Positions 57,342 to 64,000 of a stretch of DNA of 64,000 nucleotides are shown piece by piece. Source of the stretch: Shewanella putrefaciens (GTDB lineage Bacteria; Pseudomonadota; Gammaproteobacteria; Enterobacterales; Shewanellaceae); the NCBI RefSeq assembly GCF_016406305.1, contig NZ_CP066369.1:372001-436000 (forward strand), in the 5' to 3' direction. The notes under the pieces are model-generated. The model had not been told where the DNA came from, ran no database searches, and saw only the letters and a program-made list of their open reading frames with translations. Position 1 is the first letter of the stretch; each line of letters begins with the position of its first letter. The translations under genes and the position numbers were made by a program.

Positions 57342-58542
57342 TGCAAGACAACTTAGCCTGTTTGGGCGGGTGTTGAATGCACTCCCCAACTGGCAACGTG
57401 ATACCGAAGTCCCGGGCGTGCAGTTGTACGACCGGGCTTTGCTCACGGCCGTGTTGTCTTTGATTGGCTTTGGTTTTGTGATGGTGATGTCGGCGTCTAT
57501 GCCTGAGGCCCAGACGTTAACGGGTAATCCGTTTTACTTTATGACGCGCCATGTGGGCTATTTACTCGGTTGCCTCATCATTGCGGCGTTCGTGTTGCGG
57601 ATTGAAATGCAAACTTGGCAGCGTATGAGTCCCATTATGTTGCTTGTCGTGGGGCTGATGCTAGTGGCGGTATTAGTGGTCGGGACCACAGTCAACGGGG
57701 CGACGCGTTGGTTATCCATTGGCCCGATCCGTATCCAAGTCGCGGAAGTGGCAAAGTTTGCCTTCTCTGTGTATATGGCGGGTTATTTGGTGCGTCGTCA
57801 CCAGGAAGTGCGTGAAAATGCGAAGGGCTTCTATAAACCGATCGCGGTATTTGCAATCTACGCCATCTTGATTTTGATGCAACCAGACTTAGGGACTGTG
57901 GTGGTGTTGTTCGTCGGTACGGTTGGGCTGCTGTTTTTGGCGGGGGCGCGTTTGCTCGACTTCTTCGCCCTGATCTTTGCCGGAGTCCTAGCCTTCGTTG
58001 CCTTAGTGTTATTAGAACCTTACCGTATGCGCCGGGTTACTTCATTTATGGATCCTTGGCAAGATCCCTTCGGTAGTGGCTATCAGTTAACTCAATCTTT
58101 GATGGCCTATGGTCGCGGAGATTGGTTTGGTCAAGGGCTAGGTAACAGTATTCAAAAATTGGAATACTTACCCGAAGCCCATACCGACTTTATCTTCGCC
58201 GTGATTGGGGAAGAGTTAGGTTTTATCGGCATTATTGCCGTGTTATCCGTGTTGTTGTTTGTGGCATTGAGGGCGATTCGATTAGGCAATCTTTGCCTAG
58301 TGATGGATAAAGCCTTCGAAGGTTACTTAGCCTATGCCATTGGTATTTCTATTTGTTTCCAAACCGTAGTGAATGTGGGCGCCAGTATCGGCATGTTACC
58401 CACTAAAGGGCTAACACTGCCCTTTGTGAGCTACGGTGGCAGTAGTTTATGGGTCATGACGGTAGCGGCAATGACACTGCTACGCATCGATTACGAACGG
58501 CGCATGAGTTTAGTTCAGGCCGTACAAGGGAGATTAAAGTGA
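57331..58542 (+). CDS. ftsW: Septal peptidoglycan glycosyltransferase FtsW
   Basis: SEDS-family polymerase that works with FtsI at the septum. The 403-residue protein has ten membrane helices and the conserved TRWLSIGPIRIQVAEVAKF, GYQLTQSLMAYGRGDWFGQG (periplasmic loop) and LPFVSYGGSSLW segments. An upstream in-frame start at 57295 is possible; the ATG at 57331 has GGAG seven bases before it. Stop overlaps the murG start by one base. Confidence 0.96.
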   Translation: MASDARQLSLFGRVLNALPNWQRDTEVPGVQLYDRALLTAVLSLIGFGFVMVMSASMPEAQTLTGNPFYFMTRHVGYLLGCLIIAAFVLRIEMQTWQRMSPIMLLVVGLMLVAVLVVGTTVNGATRWLSIGPIRIQVAEVAKFAFSVYMAGYLVRRHQEVRENAKGFYKPIAVFAIYAILILMQPDLGTVVVLFVGTVGLLFLAGARLLDFFALIFAGVLAFVALVLLEPYRMRRVTSFMDPWQDPFGSGYQLTQSLMAYGRGDWFGQGLGNSIQKLEYLPEAHTDFIFAVIGEELGFIGIIAVLSVLLFVALRAIRLGNLCLVMDKAFEGYLAYAIGISICFQTVVNVGASIGMLPTKGLTLPFVSYGGSSLWVMTVAAMTLLRIDYERRMSLVQAVQGRLK

Positions 58543-59630
58543 TGACCCCAGCGGGTAAACGTATTTTAGTTATGGCAGGTGGCACGGGAGGGCATGTATT
58601 CCCGGCATTGGCCGTGGCTAAATATTTAGCACAACAGGGTTGGCAGGTGCGTTGGTTAGGCACGGCCGATCGTATGGAGGCGCGACTCGTGCCCCAGTAT
58701 GGCTTTGATATTGATTTTATCGATATCAAAGGCGTTCGTGGTAATGGCTTAGTGCGTAAATTGGCGGCGCCCTTTAAAGTGGTGCGTTCCATTTTGCAAG
58801 CTAAGGCCGTCATCGCCGAGTTTAAGCCAGATGTGGTACTGGGCATGGGCGGCTTCGCCAGTGGCCCAGGCGGTGTGGCGGCAAAATTGGCGGGCGTGCC
58901 CTTAGTGCTGCATGAGCAAAACGCCATTCCCGGAATGACCAATAAGTTGTTATCGCGGATTGCGAGCCAAGTGCTATGTGCTTTTCAAAACACTTTTACC
59001 AAGGTGAAGGCAAAAGTCGTGGGCAATCCCATTCGCCGTGAGCTGATTGCCCTAGGCGCCGAGCCTAAGCAAGTTGCCGATGATGCCCTAAAAGTGCTCG
59101 TCGTGGGTGGTAGTCTGGGTGCGAAAGTTTTTAACGATTTAATGCCAGAGGTGGTTGCGGCGCTGAGTAAACAGCAATCGATTACTGTGTGGCATCAAGT
59201 GGGTAAAGATAATCTTGCCAGTGTAAAAGCGGCTTACCAGCAGCAGGGGCAAGATGGCGGAGTGAATGTCGCCGAATTTATTGACGATATGGAGGCCGCC
59301 TATCGCTGGGCGGATGTGGTATTGTGCCGTGCCGGCGCGCTGACGGTATCTGAGTTAGCGGCGGTAGGGCTGCCAAGCATTTTGGTGCCTTATCCCCATG
59401 CGGTAGATGATCACCAAACCCGTAATGCCCAGGTTTTGGTTGAGGCTGGCGCCGCTTTCCTATTGCCGCAGGCCATCTTGGACGTGAACAAACTGGTGGG
59501 TAAATTACAGTTACTTGCCAATGATAGAGCAGAATTAGCCCATATGGGCCAAAGAGCGAGGGACGTTGCCGTGTTGGATGCAACCGAGCAGGTCGCCCAA
59601 GTGTGTATCACCCTCGCCGAGAAAGGATAA
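58542..59630 (+). CDS. murG: Lipid II synthase MurG
   Basis: Adds GlcNAc from UDP-GlcNAc to lipid I on the inner face of the membrane. The 362-residue GT-B glycosyltransferase has the first glycine-rich loop [16 protein letters not shown], the second [22 protein letters not shown], and the UDP-binding [15 protein letters not shown]. Start ATG at 58542, nine bases after GGGAG; an in-frame GTG one codon earlier is also possible. Confidence 0.96.
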   Translation: MTPAGKRILVMAGGTGGHVFPALAVAKYLAQQGWQVRWLGTADRMEARLVPQYGFDIDFIDIKGVRGNGLVRKLAAPFKVVRSILQAKAVIAEFKPDVVLGMGGFASGPGGVAAKLAGVPLVLHEQNAIPGMTNKLLSRIASQVLCAFQNTFTKVKAKVVGNPIRRELIALGAEPKQVADDALKVLVVGGSLGAKVFNDLMPEVVAALSKQQSITVWHQVGKDNLASVKAAYQQQGQDGGVNVAEFIDDMEAAYRWADVVLCRAGALTVSELAAVGLPSILVPYPHAVDDHQTRNAQVLVEAGAAFLLPQAILDVNKLVGKLQLLANDRAELAHMGQRARDVAVLDATEQVAQVCITLAEKG

Positions 59631-59632
59631 GT

Positions 59633-61099
59633 ATGACTAAGACAGAAAGATACATACAACTCAGAAGTATGATCCCAGAAATGCGCCGAATTAAGCGTAT
59701 TCATTTCGTCGGCATTGGCGGCGCGGGCATGGGCGGGATCGCTGAGGTATTAGTAAACGAAGGTTATCACGTCAGTGGTTCGGACATAGCGCAAAATGCG
59801 GTGACCGACAGACTGTGTTTACTCGGCGCTAAGATCTACATCGGCCACGGGGCAGACAATGTGCAGCAGGTGGATGTGGTCGTAGTGTCAACCGCGATCA
59901 ACCCTGAAAATCCAGAGATTATTGCGGCAAAGGAGCTGCGGATCCCTATCGTTCGCCGCGCTGAAATGTTAGCCGAGTTAATGCGTTATCGTCATGGTGT
60001 GGCGATTGCGGGCACCCATGGTAAAACGACAACCACTAGCCTTATCGCCAGTGTTTATGGCCAGGCGGGGCGTGATCCCACCTTTGTGATCGGCGGTTTG
60101 CTGAATAGCGCAGGTACGAATGCCAGATTAGGCACCAGTCGTTATTTGATCGCCGAGGCGGACGAGAGCGATGCGAGTTTCCTGCATTTGCAGCCTATGG
60201 TCAGTGTCGTGACCAATATCGAAGCAGATCATATGGATACCTACGGTGGCGACTTTGAGAAACTCAAATCCACCTTCGTCGATTTTCTGCATAACTTACC
60301 CTTCTATGGCGTGGCCGTAGTCTGTATCGACGACCCTGTCGTGCGGGAAATTATGCCACGTATTGGTCGCCATTTAGTGACCTATGGCTTTAGTTATGAT
60401 GCCGATGTGCAGGCGCTGAATTTCAGCCAGCAAGGGCATCAATGCCGTTTCACCGTAAGACGTAAAGGTAAAGACGATTTAGATCTGCTGCTCAACCTGC
60501 CAGGTCAGCACAATGTGCTTAATGCGCTGGCCGCCATTGCCGTGGCAACCGAAGATGAAATCGATGACAGTGCCATCATTCAAGCCTTGGCTGAATTCCA
60601 AGGTATTGGCCGTCGTTTCCAGCATTTAGGCAAGTTTGCTACGCCTAAGGGCGAGGTCATGTTAGTCGATGATTATGGTCACCATCCGAGTGAAGTGGCG
60701 GCGACCATAAAAGCGGCGCGTGCAGGCTGGCCTGAAAAGCGTTTAGTGATGGCCTATCAGCCCCATAGATATACACGTACCCGAGATTTGTACGAAGACT
60801 TTATTGAGGTGTTATCCCAGGTGGATTGCCTGCTGTTGCTCGATGTCTACAGTGCAGGCGAGGCGCCCATTACTGGGGCCGATGGTCGGGCACTGTGTCG
60901 CTCAATTCGCCTGCGTGGCCAGCTTGATCCTATCTTCATTGCCAGCCCAGATCAGCTAGCCGAAGTGCTACCCGATGTGTTGCAGGAAGGGGATTTATTG
61001 TTGACTCAAGGTGCGGGTAATATAGGCGCCCTGTCGCGCCAGTTAGCAGTATCAGAATTAGGCTTTGCAACGGTTGTGGCTAACGCAGCAAAACCTTGA
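59633..61099 (+). CDS. murC: UDP-N-acetylmuramate:L-alanine ligase MurC
   Basis: Adds L-alanine to UDP-MurNAc, the first peptide step. The 488-residue protein has [17 protein letters not shown] near the N-terminus, the ATP loop [27 protein letters not shown] and [20 protein letters not shown] precedes the start. It is followed by a 111-bp gap and then ftsQ; ddlB, which lies here in E. coli, is missing. Confidence 0.97.
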   Translation: MTKTERYIQLRSMIPEMRRIKRIHFVGIGGAGMGGIAEVLVNEGYHVSGSDIAQNAVTDRLCLLGAKIYIGHGADNVQQVDVVVVSTAINPENPEIIAAKELRIPIVRRAEMLAELMRYRHGVAIAGTHGKTTTTSLIASVYGQAGRDPTFVIGGLLNSAGTNARLGTSRYLIAEADESDASFLHLQPMVSVVTNIEADHMDTYGGDFEKLKSTFVDFLHNLPFYGVAVVCIDDPVVREIMPRIGRHLVTYGFSYDADVQALNFSQQGHQCRFTVRRKGKDDLDLLLNLPGQHNVLNALAAIAVATEDEIDDSAIIQALAEFQGIGRRFQHLGKFATPKGEVMLVDDYGHHPSEVAATIKAARAGWPEKRLVMAYQPHRYTRTRDLYEDFIEVLSQVDCLLLLDVYSAGEAPITGADGRALCRSIRLRGQLDPIFIASPDQLAEVLPDVLQEGDLLLTQGAGNIGALSRQLAVSELGFATVVANAAKP

Positions 61100-61210
61100 T
61101 GCATCGCGCGGGATCTCGGGTTAAAGGAAATTTTGACCAAAAGATTTAGCTCTATATAATGGCCGATTTTCTGTGGTTTTTAGTAGTGTCGTTGAAAGGT
61201 GGAAACAAAC

Positions 61211-61999
61211 GTGTCTTGGAGTGATAAGAGGCGACACTGGCGGGCGAGGATGTCCCGGGTTAATTGGTACCTGTGGAGTGGGATTGGTTTTTTATGGCTA
61301 GTCATTGGTAGCTTCGTCTTTGGTGGCTACCAGTTACATAAGTTTTTAAATGATGCCAGCACCTTGCCGATTGAGGCGGTTGCCATCAAAGGTGAACGGA
61401 CTTACACCACAGATAGAGATATACAAATTGCACTACAGGATTTAATGCAGCGGAGTTTTTTTAGCGCAGACATTACCTTAGTGCAACAGGCGCTAGAAGC
61501 CTTACCTTGGGTGTATCGCGCATCGGTCAGACGTGAGTGGCCTGCGAAACTCAGGGTCTATTTACAAGAACAGCAACCCGTTGCCCATTGGAACGGTAGC
61601 TCATGGTTAAATGTGCATGGCGAAGTGTTTGAGGCGCCATCTCGTCCTGAGCTTGAATATCTGCCGCAGTTATCTGGACCGGACGATATGGGCACTGAGG
61701 TATTAACCGCCTACGCGCAGGTTAATTCGTTGCTGAAGATTAATGGCTTTACCTTAGCCTACTTAAATTTAACGCCGCGCCATGCGTGGCACGCGACCCT
61801 AGGTAACGGTATTGTTTTAGACCTAGGTCGAGAAGATAAAATGGCAAGAATACAAAGGTTTATTACCGTTTACCCGCTATTGGCTAAACAAGATAAACCG
61901 ATTGCCAGAGTGGATTTGCGCTACGACACAGGGTTGGCCGTAGGCTGGGGCGATGCACAAACAAGAGAGCCGATAATTAATGATCAAAAACCAAGATAG
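61211..61999 (+). CDS. ftsQ: Cell division protein FtsQ
   Basis: Bitopic divisome scaffold that recruits FtsL, FtsB and FtsI. The 262-residue protein has a cytoplasmic basic tail, one membrane helix (IGFLWLVIGSFVFGGYQL) and a periplasmic POTRA domain (LPIEAVAIKGERTYTTDRDI) followed by the beta domain. GTG at 61211 is preferred because AAAGGTGG lies eight bases upstream; the in-frame GTG at 61199 is inside that site. Overlaps ftsA by 20 bases. Confidence 0.93.
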   Translation: MSWSDKRRHWRARMSRVNWYLWSGIGFLWLVIGSFVFGGYQLHKFLNDASTLPIEAVAIKGERTYTTDRDIQIALQDLMQRSFFSADITLVQQALEALPWVYRASVRREWPAKLRVYLQEQQPVAHWNGSSWLNVHGEVFEAPSRPELEYLPQLSGPDDMGTEVLTAYAQVNSLLKINGFTLAYLNLTPRHAWHATLGNGIVLDLGREDKMARIQRFITVYPLLAKQDKPIARVDLRYDTGLAVGWGDAQTREPIINDQKPR

Positions 62000-63215
62000 A
62001 AACCTTATCGTCGGATTGGACATAGGAACCTCTAAGGTCGCAGTGATCATAGGCGAAGTTCTGCCCGATGGCGAAATTAGCATAGTTGGCCTTGGTAACC
62101 ATCCCTCAAGGGGCATGGATAAAGGTGGCGTGAACGATTTAGATTCGATAGTTCGCAGTGTGCAACGTGCGCTCGATCAAGCGGAATTAATGGCGGATTG
62201 CCAAGTGTCATCGGTTTACTTGAGTATTTCGGGTAAACACATCGCCTGCCAAAATGAAAACGGCATGGTATCGATCAACGATGAAGAAGTGACACAGGAA
62301 GATGTTGATAACGTGATCCATACGGCTCGCTCGGTGAAGATCCCGACGGAACGTCGCATTTTACACGTGCTGCCGCAGGAATATGCAATCGACGTTCAAG
62401 ACGGTATTCGCAGCCCAATCGGTATGTCCGGTATGCGTATGGAGGCCAAGGTGCACATAGTGACCTGCGCTAATGATATGGCGAAGAATATTACTAAGAG
62501 CGTTGAGCGTTGTGGCCTTAAGGTTGACGACTTAGTGTTCTCGGGGATTGCTTCAGCCGATGCTGTGTTGACCTTCGATGAGAAAGATTTAGGTGTGTGT
62601 ATCGTCGATATCGGCGGTGGCACTACGGATATCGCGGTATATACCAATGGCGCCTTGCGTCATTGTGCGGTTGTACCGGTTGCGGGTAACCAAGTGACGA
62701 ACGACATTGCGAAGATTTTCCGCACGCCATCGTCACATGCTGAACAAATTAAAGTGCAGTTCGCCTGTGCTCGCAGTTCTATGGTGAGCCGCGAAGACAG
62801 TATTGAAGTGCCCTCGGTAGGTGGTCGTCCATCGCGGAGCATGTCACGTCACACGCTCGCCGAAGTGGTTGAACCAAGATACCAAGAGCTGTTTGAGCTT
62901 GTGCTCAAAGAGTTGAAAGACAGTGGTTTAGAAGATCAAATCGCCGCAGGTATTGTGCTCACGGGTGGCACAGCGTCGATTCAAGGCGTCGTCGATATTG
63001 CGGAAGCAACCTTCGGCATGCCAGTTCGAGTAGCGTCACCGCTACCGATCAAAGGGTTATATGAATACGTGGATCAGTCTATTTACTCCACTGGAGTTGG
63101 GCTGCTTCACTACGGCGCAAGACGGGTGATCGAACGTCAATTCGAGCGTCCTGAGCGTCAAGGGGTAACCAGTGCTTGGAATCGGGTCCAAAGCTGGTTT
63201 AAGGGCGAATTTTAA
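61980..63215 (+). CDS. ftsA: Cell division protein FtsA
   Basis: Actin-like protein that tethers FtsZ filaments to the membrane. The 411-residue protein has the phosphate-1 motif GLDIGTSKVAVIIGE, the SHS2 (1C) domain, IVDIGGGTTDIAVY (phosphate 2), VLTGGTASIQGV (adenosine motif) and the C-terminal amphipathic membrane-binding helix WNRVQSWFKGEF. 33 bases before ftsZ. Confidence 0.97.
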   Translation: MIKNQDRNLIVGLDIGTSKVAVIIGEVLPDGEISIVGLGNHPSRGMDKGGVNDLDSIVRSVQRALDQAELMADCQVSSVYLSISGKHIACQNENGMVSINDEEVTQEDVDNVIHTARSVKIPTERRILHVLPQEYAIDVQDGIRSPIGMSGMRMEAKVHIVTCANDMAKNITKSVERCGLKVDDLVFSGIASADAVLTFDEKDLGVCIVDIGGGTTDIAVYTNGALRHCAVVPVAGNQVTNDIAKIFRTPSSHAEQIKVQFACARSSMVSREDSIEVPSVGGRPSRSMSRHTLAEVVEPRYQELFELVLKELKDSGLEDQIAAGIVLTGGTASIQGVVDIAEATFGMPVRVASPLPIKGLYEYVDQSIYSTGVGLLHYGARRVIERQFERPERQGVTSAWNRVQSWFKGEF

Positions 63216-63248
63216 TTTTCATAACGCAGGCAACACGGAGATCAGACA

Positions 63249-64000
63249 ATGTTTGAGATCATGGACACTCACTCAGATGACGCGGTGATTAAAGTCATCG
63301 GCGTTGGCGGCGGCGGCGGTAATGCTGTCGAACATATGGTCAAACACAACATTGAAGGTGTTGAGTTTGTCGTTACCAACACAGACGCGCAGGCACTACG
63401 TAAATCCAGTGCCGGCTCAACAATTCAATTAGGCCGTGATGTTACTAAAGGCCTAGGTGCAGGTGCGAACCCGGATGTGGGTCGTGCAGCCGCCGAAGAA
63501 GATCGCGAGAACATTCGCGCCGCAATCAAAGGCTCGGATATGATCTTTATCGCCGCCGGTATGGGCGGTGGTACAGGTACAGGTGCTGCGCCAGTTGTGG
63601 CGCAAATCGCCCGTGAAGAAGGCATCTTAACCGTTGCGGTTGTGACTAAGCCTTTCCCATTCGAAGGCAAAAAGCGTATGGCTTATGCCGAGCAAGGTAT
63701 CGCCGAGCTCGCTAAGCACGTGGATTCGTTAATCACGATCCCGAACGAAAAATTATTAAAAGTATTGGGCCGTGGCACTTCATTACTCGATGCATTTGCT
63801 GCAGCGAATAACGTGTTACTCGGTGCGGTACAAGGTATTGCCGAGCTTATCACTCGTCCAGGTCTGATTAACGTCGACTTCGCCGACGTGAAGACTGTGA
63901 TGTCTGAAATGGGTAATGCCATGATGGGGACAGGCGTCGCTCGCGGTGAAGACCGTGCAGAAGAAGCGGCGGAAGCTGCCGTTGCCAGCCCATTATTAGA
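63249..64000 (+). CDS. ftsZ: Cell division GTPase FtsZ, cut by window edge
   Basis: Tubulin homologue that forms the Z-ring. The first 250 codons are present, covering nearly the whole GTPase domain: [19 protein letters not shown], the tubulin signature [11 protein letters not shown], and the T7 synergy loop [11 protein letters not shown]. The C-terminal linker and FtsA/SlmA-binding tail lie outside the window. GGAG precedes the ATG. Inhibited by SlmA, encoded at 27207-27800. Confidence 0.97.
   Translation, partial: MFEIMDTHSDDAVIKVIGVGGGGGNAVEHMVKHNIEGVEFVVTNTDAQALRKSSAGSTIQLGRDVTKGLGAGANPDVGRAAAEEDRENIRAAIKGSDMIFIAAGMGGGTGTGAAPVVAQIAREEGILTVAVVTKPFPFEGKKRMAYAEQGIAELAKHVDSLITIPNEKLLKVLGRGTSLLDAFAAANNVLLGAVQGIAELITRPGLINVDFADVKTVMSEMGNAMMGTGVARGEDRAEEAAEAAVASPLL

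Noticed and set aside
58454..58942. 162-codon frame antisense to murG
   Set aside because: Complement of the conserved MurG N-terminal domain.

Overview
The window is about 64 kb of a gammaproteobacterial chromosome, almost certainly Shewanella. The evidence is gene content and order: gmk-rpoZ-spoT; rph-pyrE ... slmA-dut-coaBC-radC-rpmB-rpmG; rarD-yigI-recQ; leuABCD behind a leucine-rich leader; and a complete mraZ-to-ftsZ division/cell-wall (dcw) cluster with no ddlB. Most proteins are full length with clear family motifs. Both window edges cut genes: a Ca2+/Na+ antiporter on the left and ftsZ on the right.

Layout. 1-6.3 kb (mostly minus strand): antiporter, long-chain acyl-CoA synthetase, then gmk-rpoZ-spoT-ridA. 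6.5-12.4 kb: a membrane protein of unknown function, then a compact cassette of a sugar-nucleotide-type nucleotidyltransferase, a NahK-like sugar kinase and an MFS carrier, followed by a convergent sulfotransferase-like gene carrying internal tandem repeats. 12.6-18.5 kb is the accessory part: a Fic-domain AMPylase gene with 34-bp promoter repeats, a 156-bp MITE-like element, a solitary AspBHI/Mrr-like restriction endonuclease, and a hipBA persistence module inserted beside a lysR gene and flanked by an intact and a remnant copy of the lysR 3' end. 18.9-24.9 kb: yjjG, a bacterial ERCC4/XPF-type nuclease, marC, yicC, rph-pyrE and folE. 25-33.1 kb: S9 peptidase, slmA, dut, coaBC, radC, rpmB-rpmG, argA and a small PH-domain-like membrane protein. 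33.2-38.5 kb: rarD, yigI, recQ and a TPR protein with a degenerate GGDEF domain. 38.8-43.8 kb: the leu operon with its attenuator. 44.3-47.9 kb: fadL-type porin, glpK and a small charged protein. 48.5-64 kb: mraZ-rsmH-ftsL-ftsI-murE-murF-mraY-murD-ftsW-murG-murC-ftsQ-ftsA-ftsZ.

How the parts work together. Housekeeping blocks cover nucleotide and stringent-response metabolism (gmk, spoT, pyrE, dut), ribosome and repair functions (rpmBG, radC, recQ), arginine and leucine synthesis, and the full peptidoglycan-precursor and septation pathway. The accessory block joins three kinds of growth or defence effector (AMPylation, modification-dependent restriction, HipA kinase). Both fic and hipB have palindromic operators placed between their -35 and -10 boxes and repeated at a fixed pitch (34 bp and about 28 bp), which suggests tight autorepression. 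I saw no rRNA, tRNA, CRISPR array, integrase or transposase gene.
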